Origin: Fusicatenibacter saccharivorans
GTDB lineage: Bacteria; Bacillota; Clostridia; Lachnospirales; Lachnospiraceae
Reading direction: 5' to 3'
Length of the DNA stretch: 64,000 nucleotides
Assembly: GCF_027667425.1 (NCBI RefSeq)
Contig: NZ_JAQEGR010000001.1
Span: 1 to 64,000 of the forward strand
Shown here: positions 1 through 7,925 of the stretch, one piece after another
Layout: each line of letters starts with the position of its first letter
How positions within the stretch are numbered: position 1 is the first letter of the stretch
The notes under the pieces: model-generated
Told to the model about the DNA's origin: nothing
The model's database searches: none
Seen by the model: only the letters and a program-made list of their open reading frames with translations
Made by a program: the position numbers and the translations under genes

Positions 1-47
1 GAAAAATCCAATTACCATCTAAGATAATTGGATTATACGTGAAGTCA

Positions 48-869
48 ATGAACACGCAAATCATCGCCATTGCCAACCAGAAAGGCGGCGTTGGCAAGAC
101 AACGACCTGTGCCAACTTGGGAATCGGGCTGGCGCAAGCCGGAAAGAAAGTCCTGCTGATCGACGGAAACCCGCAAGGCAGCCTGACGATCAGCTTGGGC
201 AATCCCCAGCCGGACAAGTTGCCCTTTACGCTGTCGGACGCTATGGGGCATATCCTAATGGATGAGCCGATTCATTCCGGCGAGGGTATCCTGCACCACC
301 TGGAGGGAGTAGACTTGATGCCCGCCGACATTCAACTTTCCGGTATGGAAGTATCCTTGGTAAATGCTATGAGTCGTGAGACTATCTTGCGGCAATATCT
401 GGACACACTGAAGGGGCAATACTCCCATATCCTCATCGACTGCCAGCCCTCCCTTGGTATGCTCACAGTCAATGCGCTGGCCGCTGCGAATAGGATCATC
501 ATTCCCGTTCAGGCAGAGTATCTGCCCGCTAAAGGGCTGGAACAGCTGCTCTCCACGGTAAACAAGGTAAAGCGGCAGATCAACCCCAAGCTCCAGATAG
601 ACGGTATCCTGCTGACGATGGTGGACAGCCGAACCAACTTTGCCAAAGAGATTTCCTCGCTCCTGCGGGAGACCTATGGCAGCAAGATCAAAGTATTCGG
701 CACAGAGATTCCGCACTCTGTCCGGGCAAAGGAAATCAGTGCAGAGGGAAAAAGTATTTTCGCCCATGACCCTGGCGGCAAAGTGGCAGAGGGGTATCGA
801 AATCTGACGAAGGAGGTGTTGAAACTTGAAAAGCAGCGCGAAAAAAATAGAGCTGGCCTCGGTAGATGA
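48..869 (+). CDS. parA: ParA-family partition ATPase
   Basis: Cytoplasmic deviant-Walker ATPase that with ParB segregates a plasmid or integrative element. The N-terminus carries KGGVGKTTT at residues 12-20, the deviant Walker A motif, followed by the conserved LLIDGNPQG switch region (aspartate usually precedes PQG, here N) and LIDCQPSLG near residue 130. At 273 aa it has the length of a small ParA/Soj without an N-terminal HTH. ATG 48 is chosen over the in-frame GTG 39 because family members begin just before this motif. The parB start lies inside its 3' end, which suggests translational coupling. The neighbouring relaxase and recombinase genes indicate a mobile-element partition module rather than the chromosomal one. 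Confidence 0.93.
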   Translation: MNTQIIAIANQKGGVGKTTTCANLGIGLAQAGKKVLLIDGNPQGSLTISLGNPQPDKLPFTLSDAMGHILMDEPIHSGEGILHHLEGVDLMPADIQLSGMEVSLVNAMSRETILRQYLDTLKGQYSHILIDCQPSLGMLTVNALAAANRIIIPVQAEYLPAKGLEQLLSTVNKVKRQINPKLQIDGILLTMVDSRTNFAKEISSLLRETYGSKIKVFGTEIPHSVRAKEISAEGKSIFAHDPGGKVAEGYRNLTKEVLKLEKQREKNRAGLGR

Positions 870-1761
870 TCTGTTCTCCACCGAAGAAGGCCGCCAGGAT
901 GCAAAGCTGGAAAAGATTCAGGAAATTCCATTGTCTGAACTGCATCCCTTTAGGAACCACCCATTCAAAGTCAAGGATGACGAAGCCATGATGGAGACCG
1001 CCGACAGTATCAAGCAGTATGGCGTTCTGGTTCCGGCGATTGCTCGACCGGACCCGGAGGGCGGTTATGAACTGGTGGCCGGACACAGACGGCACAGAGC
1101 AAGTGAACTGGCAGAAAAAGAGACCATGCCGGTAATTGTCCGTGATCTGGACGATGATGCAGCCACAATTATTATGGTTGACAGCAATCTGCAACGAGAA
1201 AGTCTCCTCCCCAGTGAAAGAGCATTTGCTTATAAAATGAAACTGGATGCTATGAAACATCAGGGAGAGCGAGTTGATTTAACTTGTTCCCAAGTTGGGA
1301 ACAAGTTAGAGGGCAAGAAGTCCAGTGAGATTTTGGCAGAGCAAGTAGGTCAGAGTAAAAACCAGATTTTTCGCTATATCCGTCTGACAGAGCTGATTTC
1401 TGAATTGATGGATATGGTGGATGAAAAGAAGATTGCCCTGAACCCTGCCTATGAGCTGTCCTTTCTCAAAAAGGAGGAACAGGTAGACCTGTTGGACGCG
1501 ATGGACAGCGAACAGGCTACCCCTTCTCTTTCTCAAGCCCAGCGGCTCAAGAAATACAGTCAGGAGGGGCATCTGACCCTCGATATGATGCGTGTCATCA
1601 TGGGTGAGGAAAAGAAAAGCGATCTGGACCGAGTGACATTTACCTCTGACACCTTGCGGAAGTATTTCCCTAAAAGCTATACGCCCCAGCGGATGCAGGA
1701 AACCATCATCAAGCTGCTGGAGGCATGGCAGAAAAAGCGTCAGAGAGACCAGGAACGATGA
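826..1761 (+). CDS. parB: ParB/Spo0J-family partition protein
   Basis: Centromere-binding partner of ParA. A ParB N-terminal (sulfiredoxin-like) domain spans roughly residues 30-120, with the CTP/arginine-rich motif GHRRHRAS starting at residue 86. A central HTH follows (around EQVGQSKNQIFRYIRLTEL). The C-terminal tail is long and basic. The start is TTG 826, placed by an AAGGAGG about 8 nt upstream inside parA; the 44-nt overlap implies coupled translation. No clear parS repeats were recognised nearby. ICE-type ParB proteins of this length are common in clostridial elements. Functional assignment is secure at family level only. Confidence 0.92.
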   Translation: MKSSAKKIELASVDDLFSTEEGRQDAKLEKIQEIPLSELHPFRNHPFKVKDDEAMMETADSIKQYGVLVPAIARPDPEGGYELVAGHRRHRASELAEKETMPVIVRDLDDDAATIIMVDSNLQRESLLPSERAFAYKMKLDAMKHQGERVDLTCSQVGNKLEGKKSSEILAEQVGQSKNQIFRYIRLTELISELMDMVDEKKIALNPAYELSFLKKEEQVDLLDAMDSEQATPSLSQAQRLKKYSQEGHLTLDMMRVIMGEEKKSDLDRVTFTSDTLRKYFPKSYTPQRMQETIIKLLEAWQKKRQRDQER

Positions 1762-1773
1762 AAGGAGCCGCCT

Positions 1774-2091
1774 ATGATGGATATTTCAGCAAGGNNNNNN
1801 NNNNTGGATATTTCAGCAAGGGAGCTGAAAGGACATAACATTCTTGCCGTGGAACGCTTTGAGGACAGCACCCGATGGATGATTGAGTTTGTTGTTCTCC
1901 ATCCGTGTAGTGCTTACGGGAGCAGAGGTGATGAAATGCGTCTGTTTCTTGCAGAGGACAGCTATCAGAATGCTCTCCAAGACCAGCAGCGCCGGAAAAT
2001 CAAAATCAAGCGGTATGCCCGTGTTGTTGAGGGACACATCCTCGACTTTAAGCCGGGAAAGAAACGCACAAGAAAATATAGAGAAAGTTGA
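1774..2091 (+). CDS. Conserved element protein of unknown function, interrupted by an assembly gap
   Basis: Small basic protein immediately after parB (AAAGGAG at 1762-1768). I do not recognise a named domain. The middle is rich in aromatic and acidic residues (region ERFEDSTRWMIEFVVLHP) and the C-terminus is lysine/arginine-rich. Ten Ns fall in the first codons, and the 17 nt before the gap (1778-1794) are identical to the 17 nt after it (1805-1821). Collapsing that duplicate gives a 96-residue protein that begins MMDISARELKG and stays in frame, so the gap probably has no biological content. Its place between parB and a replication gene suggests a maintenance role for the element; this is inference. 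Confidence 0.6.
   Translation: MMDISARXXXXDISARELKGHNILAVERFEDSTRWMIEFVVLHPCSAYGSRGDEMRLFLAEDSYQNALQDQQRRKIKIKRYARVVEGHILDFKPGKKRTRKYRES
1795..1804. other. Assembly gap (10 N) flanked by a duplicated 17-mer
   Basis: The run of ten Ns is bounded on both sides by the same 17 nt (TGGATATTTCAGCAAGG). This is the pattern left when two overlapping contig ends are scaffolded without merging them. Confidence 0.95.
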
Positions 2092-2093
2092 AC

Positions 2094-2129
2094 GCCACAA
2101 TTCTTTGATTTGGGATTGTGGCTTTTTTT
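2094..2129 (+). terminator. Intrinsic terminator after the parAB cluster
   Basis: GCCACAAT (2094-2101) pairs with ATTGTGGC (2115-2122) and is followed by seven Ts. It ends the parA-parB-hypothetical unit. Confidence 0.85.
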
Positions 2130-2158
2130 ATATCCAAAAGTCGGAAGGAGTGAGGTCG

Positions 2159-2310
2159 ATGGCCGTTTTTCGCATTGAACGGACCCGTGATTATACTGTG
2201 ATGAGCAATCATCATTTACGAAATGCAAACCTGTCGTTAAAAGCCAAGGGGCTGCTTTCCATGATGCTGTCTTTGCCAGAGGACTGGAATTACACCACCC
2301 GTGGTCTTGC
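2159..2310 (+). pseudogene. Replication initiator / DnaD-like replisome organizer, N-terminal fragment
   Basis: Starts at ATG 2159 behind GGAAGGA. The first ~50 residues (MAVFRIERTRDYTVMSNHHL onward, through LSLKAKGLLSMMLSLPEDW and TTRGLA) match the winged-helix N-terminus of the RepA/DUF6017-type proteins found next to parAB on clostridial integrative elements. Homology stops at about position 2310, where the sequence continues in another frame as a serine-recombinase C-terminus. The intact family protein is several hundred residues, so this copy is truncated. The join falls in a short GCAAG stretch, consistent with microhomology deletion or an assembly chimera. Confidence 0.75.
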
Positions 2311-2877
2311 AAGCTGTCCGACAGCAGATACGCCACTCTGGACGCTCAATACGAAAAGGAACAGTCCGAGCTTACCGCTGAAATCTCTGTTCTGGAAAAG
2401 GCTGTCAAGAGCTATGAGAAGCACGAAAAGGACGCTGATCGTTTTATCGCTCTGATTGACAAGTATGAGAACTTCGACAAGCTGACCATTGCTATGCTCA
2501 ACGAGTTTATCGAGAAAATCCTTGTGCATGAGCGTGACCGTAAAGGCAGTATACAGACCACACAGGAGGTCGAGATTTACTTCAATTTTGTTGGGCGATT
2601 CGTTCCCCCGGCGTTTGGAGAAGCGGAGCTTACCCCGGAGGAATTAGAGGAAATCCGCAAGCGTGAGGAACGCAAGGACAGGCTTCATCAGAACTACTTG
2701 AAGCGGAAAGCCAGCGGAGCGCAGAAGCGATACGAGGACAAAATCAAGAAGCGGAAAAAGGCAGAAATTGAAGCTAAGAAAGCCGCCATTCGTGCGGAGG
2801 ACATTGCAAAGGGCGTGTTCGTCCCTGTCAGCAGTTTACCGCAGAGAGAGCCGATGAAAGGAGTACAAACAGCATGA
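2311..2877 (+). pseudogene. Large serine recombinase (TnpX-like), C-terminal fragment with DUF4368 region
   Basis: From 2311 the frame reads KLSDSRYATLDAQYEKEQSE, then a coiled-coil segment, then ENFDKLTIAMLNEFIEKILV and VEIYFNFVGRF, the conserved tail of TnpX/Tn4451-type serine recombinases (DUF4368). A long lysine/glutamate-rich end follows. The N-terminal resolvase catalytic domain and the recombinase domain are absent, so the fragment cannot catalyse strand exchange. The stop overlaps the next gene's start by 4 nt (ATGA), as in intact tnpX-tnpV pairs, which shows the fragment keeps its native downstream neighbour. Confidence 0.85.
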
Positions 2878-3218
2878 ATATCACTTACACACGGAACGGA
2901 GATTATCTTATCCCGAACATCGTTATCCGCAAGACCAAGCCCATCGGACACTACGGCAGACTTCGCAAGGCGTATCTGGAAATGCACCGCCCGATACTGT
3001 TCAATGAACTGGTGCTATCCGACAAGCTCTTTGAACATTGTGCCGAGATTGACGAAGCGGCACGAAACCGCATGGAGCAGATCGTGCGGTCACTGGCAGA
3101 GCAAAACGGTGTGACTGAGCAACTGAAAGCCGATAATCAAATGGAATGGGTGCGGCAGATGAACGCTTGCAAGGCACAGGCAGAGGAGATTGTGAAAGCG
3201 GAATTGATTTATGATTGA
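2874..3218 (+). CDS. tnpV: TnpV-family transposon protein
   Basis: 114-residue protein of the TnpV family carried by Tn4451-like mobilizable transposons. Recognisable family features are the N-terminal MNITYTRNGDYLIPNI, then KPIGHYGRLRKAYLEMHRP, then a C-terminal helical segment with LAEQNGVTEQLKADNQMEWV. TnpV is a small protein of unproven biochemical role encoded directly after the recombinase. Here it overlaps the recombinase fragment's stop codon. It looks intact in length. A hairpin terminator follows immediately. Confidence 0.88.
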   Translation: MNITYTRNGDYLIPNIVIRKTKPIGHYGRLRKAYLEMHRPILFNELVLSDKLFEHCAEIDEAARNRMEQIVRSLAEQNGVTEQLKADNQMEWVRQMNACKAQAEEIVKAELIYD

Positions 3219-3224
3219 GCGAGG

Positions 3225-3254
3225 AAGTCCGGGCAGAAAACTGTTCGGACTTTT
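3225..3254 (+). terminator. Intrinsic terminator after tnpV
   Basis: AAGTCCG (3225-3231) pairs with CGGACTT (3246-3252). An inner CAG/CTG pairing closes an AAAA loop, and TTTT follows. Confidence 0.75.
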
Positions 3255-3479
3255 CTCATATAGTCCAAAGTTGCGGTAGAACTGTTCACAAGTTTTATGG
3301 TACAATTTGAATACGAAAAGTGAGCAACAAATGGAGGCTGGCTGACACATTTGTCTGCGGGCGTGATGTCCCAATCGGAAATTTCGTCAGACCATATCTC
3401 CATTTTAAAAGAAAAGAGCAAGGCCGGATAGACCTTACTCTTACATTATGAATCGGAATTTACGAAAGAGGTACAGAAC

Positions 3480-3572
3480 ATGAAGAAAATCAGAGGATTG
3501 CGTAGCTCCGGCAGAGCCGGAACGGCAGCAGCCAGAGTCGCCCCGGAGCTGGTGGAGCCGATTTTGGAGTAA
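3480..3572 (+). CDS. Possible 30-residue peptide
   Basis: Short ORF with ATG 3480 behind GAAAGAGG. The product starts MKKIRGLRSSGRAG and ends with an acidic PELVEPILE segment. No family is recognised. It sits in the ~370 bp between tnpV and the acyltransferase, which otherwise shows only the tnpV terminator. It may be a remnant of a larger element gene. Confidence 0.25.
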   Translation: MKKIRGLRSSGRAGTAAARVAPELVEPILE

Positions 3573-3592
3573 ATAAAAGGGGTGATGAAATT

Positions 3593-4344
3593 TTGCTGGA
3601 AACAACGCAAATAAAGCAGCGTTTACCGTTTATTGATTTGATAAGAGGTATAACCATTATTGAAATGATTTCGTATCATTTCTTATGGGATTTAGTTTAT
3701 CTGTATAATGCAGATATTCCATGGTATAAGTCCCACGGTGCCTATATTTGGCAGCAATCCATTTGCTGGACTTTTATTTTGCTGGCTGGGTTCAGCTGGC
3801 ATTTAGGAAAAAACACATGAAAAGGGGATTGTGGGCGTTTGGTGGTGGTGTGGTCGTTTCGCTCGTTACCGCCATAGTTCTTCCCAATGATCGGGTGCGC
3901 TACGGTGTTCTAACGCTTATTGGCAGCTGTATTTTGATATGGATTTTACTGGATAAGGTTCTGAAAAAAATCCCGGCTGGGGTTGGGGTAAGTGTTAGTT
4001 TTGTGCTATTCCTCATTCTCAGAAGTTGGACGAAGCAAGACCCTATCCAACTATCTGATAATTTGCTGAATGTTACATGGTTGAAATCGGTATTAGCTTA
4101 TATTGGATTTCCGCAAGCTGGCTTTTCATCTACCGACTATTTTCCGTTGCTCCCATGGATTTTCTTATTTGCAACAGGATATTTCCTGTACAGTTTCTTA
4201 CAGGAAAAGGGGCTGATTAACCGGCTATTTGGAAAATGGAAAGTTCCAGGTATTAACTTTTTAGGGAAACATTCGCTTATTATTTACATGATACACCAAC
4301 CGATCTGCTATGTTGTAGCGTTCTTGGTTTCGGAGATTTTTTAA
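3593..4344 (+). pseudogene. Heparan-acetyltransferase-like (DUF1624) membrane protein with a frameshift
   Basis: Two overlapping frames together encode one multi-pass membrane protein. The first (from TTG 3593) gives IDLIRGITIIEMISYHFLWD and a second helix up to AGFSWHLGK, then stops at 3820. The second frame continues with HMKRGLWAFGGGVVVSL, later LLPWIFLFATGYFLYSF and GKHSLIIYMIHQP, the hallmark end of DUF1624/acyltransferase-3-like proteins. The frames meet at a run of six As near 3808-3815. One more A would restore a single ORF of about 250 residues reading LGKKHMKRG. Either a real frameshift or a homopolymer sequencing error explains it. A strong terminator follows. Confidence 0.8.
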
Positions 4345-4372
4345 TATTGAGCCGTTGATCGGTGGAGTAAAC

Positions 4373-4410
4373 AAGAAAGGAAGCCCCCAAAAAGGGGGCT
4401 TCCTTTCTTT
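4373..4410 (+). terminator. Strong intrinsic terminator
   Basis: Perfect 16-bp stem: AAGAAAGGAAGCCCCC (4373-4388) with its complement at 4394-4409 around an AAAAA loop. It ends the acyltransferase unit. The following 480 bp to position 4889 hold no gene but contain the candidate oriT. Confidence 0.9.
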
Positions 4411-4578
4411 AATATCGGCAAATGTGTTTATTTTTGATTATCACAGTTTGTAGCCGGTGATGTATCGGTCGCTACCAACTTCGCCAGCGAAGAAATCGTT
4501 AAGGGAGCTGCAAGCGAAGAATCTCTAATACGACAGATTCAAGTTTGGCGAACTGATAAAATCCCTTTAGGAACTAAA

Positions 4579-4630
4579 GGGCGCACTTCTATACTCTCCT
4601 ATCGGGAGTATCGTGCGTCCTGCGGAGCTT
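4579..4630 (+). other. oriT: Candidate origin of transfer (oriT) upstream of the relaxase
   Basis: Nested inverted repeats lie about 270 bp before the DUF3847-relaxase pair. The outer arms GGGCGCAC (4579-4586) and GTGCGTCC (4613-4620) match at 7 of 8 positions; the inner arms are ATACTC (4591-4596) and GAGTAT (4606-4611). The segment just 3' reads GTGCGTCCTGCG, close to the GTGCGCCCT-type nic core of R1162/MOBQ-like systems, the group to which MobA/MobL relaxases belong. Position and structure fit an oriT; nicking is inferred. Confidence 0.5.
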
Positions 4631-4889
4631 CATTCTCTGTCAGCAGAAAAAAGCTGCATGACCGAGAATGTTTCGTCACTTCGTTCCGTCAAGGTGGCTA
4701 CACCCCCTTGCGCTGCTAATGCGGCTATCCCTTGTGTACTTGCCGTCCGCAAACGGTTTTGACAAACCGTTCGCCGCCAGCAAGTTTGGAAAAACAAATA
4801 CCGAAAATCAGACCGTTGACTGGTCGCACTATGCGAAAAGTTGACGGTCTTTTTTTATCCCCAAAATCAAAAATAGGAGGTCAATCACA

Positions 4890-5249
4890 ATGACAAAACC
4901 GAAAACCCTTGACCAGCTCCGAGCCGAAAAGGAACGGGCCGAGACGCAGCTTGCACAGGAACAGCACAAGCTCAACCGTCTTGAGAACAGAAAGAAATAT
5001 CTGGAGAAAGGCGAAAGGCAGAAACGCACCCATCGTCTTTGCAATCTGGGCGGCACGATTGAGAGCCTTGCCCCGGAGGTCAAAGATCTCACACGCACCG
5101 AAATGACAGAGCTGATGGAACAAATCTTTTCTTTGTCCGAAGTCCAGCGAGCCGTCCGTCACATGACGATTACCCACATCAGCCAAGCAAACGGAGAAAA
5201 GGAGTTGAAAGCCGATGGCACTATTTCATCTGAGCGTCACGCAGACTAA
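4890..5249 (+). CDS. DUF3847 mobilization-associated protein
   Basis: 119-residue hydrophilic protein, largely coiled coil in its first 60 residues (TLDQLRAEKERAETQLAQEQ, then KLNRLENRKKYLEKG), followed by the DUF3847 hallmark KRTHRLCNLGGTIESLAP. Family members are encoded directly upstream of MobA/MobL relaxases in clostridial mobilizable elements and are presumed relaxosome accessory factors. AGGAGG precedes the ATG. Its 3' end overlaps the relaxase start at 5215, which suggests coupled translation. No enzymatic motif is visible. Confidence 0.85.
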   Translation: MTKPKTLDQLRAEKERAETQLAQEQHKLNRLENRKKYLEKGERQKRTHRLCNLGGTIESLAPEVKDLTRTEMTELMEQIFSLSEVQRAVRHMTITHISQANGEKELKADGTISSERHAD

Positions 5250-6711
5250 GCGAAGCGCAGGACAGTCCGCTATCGCTTCTGCTGCCTACCGAGCCGGGGA
5301 GCGATTGTATAGCGAGTATTACGGCGAATACAGCGACTACACCCGCAAGGGCGGCGTGATCTGCTCTGACATTCTCTTGCCGTCCCATGCACCGCCAGAA
5401 TACGCAGACCGCCAAACCCTATGGAACGCCGTGGAAAAAGCCGAGCGTGGAAAGAACGCCCAGCTTGCATACAGCTTTGACATTGCCTTGCAGAATGAAT
5501 TTTCCCTTGAGGAAAACATCGCTCTTGCAAGGCAATTTTTATTGGAGAACTTTGTGAGCCGTGGCATGGTGGTTGACTTCGCCGTACACCAGCCAGACCG
5601 GGAGGACGGCGGCGTACCCAATCCGCATTTTCATGTGCTTTGCCCCATCCGCCCCATCGAGCAGAACGGCAAATGGGGACTAAAGCAACGCCGGGTGTAT
5701 GAGCTGGACGAGGACGGCAACCGTATCCGAGACGCAGACGGAAAGTTTGTGTTCAACGCCGTTCCCACTACCGACTGGGGCAGTCCCGAAACGCTGGAAC
5801 ATTGGCGTGAAGCATGGGCGGAGCTATGCAATGCCAAGTTTGCGGAAAAAGGTATTGATGTTCGTATCGACCACCGGAGCTATGAGCGTCAGGGCGTGGA
5901 GCTTTTTCCCACCGTCCATGAGGGCGCAACCGTCCAGGCAATGGAGAAGAAAGGCATACGCACCGAGAAAGGCGAGTTCAACCGCTGGATCAGAGCCACC
6001 AATGCCGTTATCCGGGACATCAAGAAGAAAATCGCTCTCCTGTTTGATTGGATTGCCGAAGCAAAAGCGGAGCTTGCCAAGCCGCAGGCACCCGACCTTG
6101 TTTCGCTGCTGAGCGCCTATTACACCCAGCGCAGAGCCGGGGCATATTCGCAGAAAGGCAAGGTCAGCAATCTAAAGGAGATGAACGAGACTTTCAATTA
6201 TCTCCGGGCAAACGGCATTTACTCCCTTGAAGATTTGGAAAGCCGTGTCAGCGAACACAGTGCTGCCACAGAGAGCTTGAAGAAAACGCTGGACGAACAG
6301 ACCGCCCGAATGAAAGCAATTAAGCAACTCTATGACAGCTCCGCCGCTTTCCAGAACTTGAAGCCTGTCTATGACGGCTTGCAGAAAATCAAGTTTGAGA
6401 AGCCCAGAGCCAAGTACAAGGCAGAGCATGAAGCGGAACTGATACAGTTCTACGCCGCCAGACGAAAGCTGACCGAGGAGTTCCCGGACGGCAAGGTGGA
6501 TATGAAAAAGCTGTCCGACGAGTATGACGAGCTGGAACAGGCACACGAAAGCACCTACGGCGAGTTTAAGGCTGTCAGAGACGATTTACACCGCCTTTGG
6601 AAGGTCAAGTCATGTGTAGATACTGCCGCCCGATTTAACGAGCGTACAGAGGAACAAAAGCTCCAAAATCGACCCCAAACACGACAGAAAAAGGAGGAAC
6701 TATCCCGATGA
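5215..6711 (+). CDS. mobA: MobA/MobL-family relaxase
   Basis: Conjugative relaxase that would nick oriT and carry the strand into the recipient. The N-terminal ~220 residues form the MobA/MobL domain. The candidate catalytic tyrosine is Tyr25 in AAYRAG, and the metal-binding histidines appear as H125 (FAVHQPD) and H138/H140 (NPHFHVL). The remainder is a helical coiled-coil tail. At 498 aa it is of normal length for the clostridial family and looks complete. It overlaps DUF3847 upstream and the DUF3991 fragment downstream, giving a compact mobilization operon. No conjugation (type IV secretion) genes are in the window, so transfer would need a helper. Confidence 0.92.
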   Translation: MALFHLSVTQTKRSAGQSAIASAAYRAGERLYSEYYGEYSDYTRKGGVICSDILLPSHAPPEYADRQTLWNAVEKAERGKNAQLAYSFDIALQNEFSLEENIALARQFLLENFVSRGMVVDFAVHQPDREDGGVPNPHFHVLCPIRPIEQNGKWGLKQRRVYELDEDGNRIRDADGKFVFNAVPTTDWGSPETLEHWREAWAELCNAKFAEKGIDVRIDHRSYERQGVELFPTVHEGATVQAMEKKGIRTEKGEFNRWIRATNAVIRDIKKKIALLFDWIAEAKAELAKPQAPDLVSLLSAYYTQRRAGAYSQKGKVSNLKEMNETFNYLRANGIYSLEDLESRVSEHSAATESLKKTLDEQTARMKAIKQLYDSSAAFQNLKPVYDGLQKIKFEKPRAKYKAEHEAELIQFYAARRKLTEEFPDGKVDMKKLSDEYDELEQAHESTYGEFKAVRDDLHRLWKVKSCVDTAARFNERTEEQKLQNRPQTRQKKEELSR

Positions 6712-6935
6712 ATTATACCCAAGCGCAGATTGACCGGGCAAATGCCGTCAGTCTGGAAGATTTTCTCCGCACACAGGGAGAGACACTGATAAAAAGCGGA
6801 CGAGAATACCGCTGGAAAGAACATGACAGTCTGACCGTCCGGGGAAACAAGTGGTTTCGCCACAGCCAGAGCAAGGGCGGCTATCCCATTGATTTTGTCA
6901 TAGAGTTTTACGGCAAGTCCTTTCCCGAAAGCTGA
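6708..6935 (+). pseudogene. DUF3991/TOPRIM protein, N-terminal fragment
   Basis: Begins at ATG 6708, overlapping the relaxase stop. The 75 residues (from MNYTQAQIDRANAVSLEDFL, through WKEHDSLTVRGNKWFRHS to GYPIDFVIEFYGKSFPE) match the N-terminus of the DUF3991/TOPRIM primase-like proteins that normally follow MobA. The natural protein is roughly 300 residues with a TOPRIM domain; here the reading frame ends where an ATPase fragment is joined at about 6930. It is therefore truncated. Confidence 0.8.
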
Positions 6936-7124
6936 CAATTATCCAGGGTAATCCCGGCGAGGGCAAGACCTACTTTGCCATGCGCCTTGCGGCGGCTTGC
7001 ACCAATCGAAAGCCTTTGCCCGGTATGGAGACACTTGAACCTTTCAATATCATCTATCAGACCGCCGAGGACGGTCTGGGCGATACGGTCAAGCCCCGAT
7101 TGATGGAAGCAGACGTAGCCCTTG
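6932..7124 (+). pseudogene. RepA/AAA_25-type helicase ATPase, internal fragment
   Basis: In a frame different from the preceding fragment, 6932 onward encodes LTIIQGNPGEGKTYFAMRLA, with Walker A GNPGEGKT, then NIIYQTAEDGLGDTVKPRL. These are conserved stretches of RepA-like/AAA_25 ATPases encoded near mobilization genes. There is no start codon, no Walker B and no C-terminus. The left join sits in GAAAGC, shared with the DUF3991 gene; the right join to an IS remnant lies near 7120. Confidence 0.75.
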
Positions 7125-7582
7125 CGCTGTAATTCTTTTTCAAGTTTTCTGCGTTCTTTCTCAGAATCCTTAAGTTCGCGGTTAAGCCGGGAAGCTTCTT
7201 TAGCGATGCCACCATTGGCATTCATGCAGGCATCTTTCCAGGCTTTGATCTGCTCGATATAAAGACCTTTTTTACGGGCATACTCGGCAAGTTCCGTTTC
7301 ATTCATACCTGCTGTTTCAACAACAACTAAAAATTTATCCTGTGTACTCCAGTCATCAGGAACAGCATCCGTACCAGGAGCAGCATAGCCTTCCTTTCTG
7401 GCTTTATCCCGCCAGTTACGAAGTGTCTATTCAGAGATTCCTTCTTCTCTGGATATCTTGGTAATAGATTCATTGTTTGGTGGAAGCATCCTCCTGAGGA
7501 GTGCATCCTTTAATTCTGGACTATCCTTTCGACATTTGCCCTGTCTCTTTTTTTGCCAATACCATAGACAGTTTTCTTTCAT
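7125..7582 (-). pseudogene. IS3-type transposase OrfA, truncated and with a nonsense codon
   Basis: Minus-strand ORF from ATG 7582. It shows a typical IS3 OrfA helix-turn-helix start (ELKDALLRRMLPPNNESITK, then ISREEGISE), an in-frame TAG at 7427-7429 where CAG (Gln) would be expected before TLRNWRDKAR, then MNETELAEYARKKGLYIEQI and a leucine-zipper tail. The frame is open on both sides of the TAG. Homology ends near 7125 at the join with the ATPase fragment. OrfB and terminal inverted repeats are missing, so this is a dead remnant. Confidence 0.75.
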
Positions 7583-7759
7583 TTGCTGTTGTCTCCAATC
7601 TCCATACACTGATATGGATAAAGCCTGCCAAGTATCATGCTGATACAGCACCCGGCAGTGCTTTCTGAAAATATGGTTTCTCTGTACTTTTTCTTATCAC
7701 CCCAGAGATGTAGGATTTCTCACAGGCGGCAGTGTGCTTCACTGCTCCATTGGAAGTTG

Positions 7760-7925
7760 TCACTCTGTCAGTCGATTCTCCTCGCCCCAGACACAGAGCT
7801 GATCCAGCACAGTCATCAGCGTTTTTCCTCGTTCCGAAAGCGTATATTCCACCTTCGGCGGAATCTGCGGATACTCGGTGCGGACGATCAGTTTATCCGC
7901 TTCCAGCTCCTTGACAGTCTACATC
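7760..7925 (-). pseudogene. HxlR-family regulator, C-terminal fragment
   Basis: The minus strand encodes TVKELEADKLIVRTEYPQIP, then KVEYTLSERGKTLMTVLDQL and CVWGEENRLTE before the TGA at 7762-7760. This is the recognition-wing and C-terminal half of an HxlR winged-helix repressor. The N-terminal half with the usual CPxxxxL motif is absent. It is a decayed relic next to the IS remnant. Confidence 0.65.
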
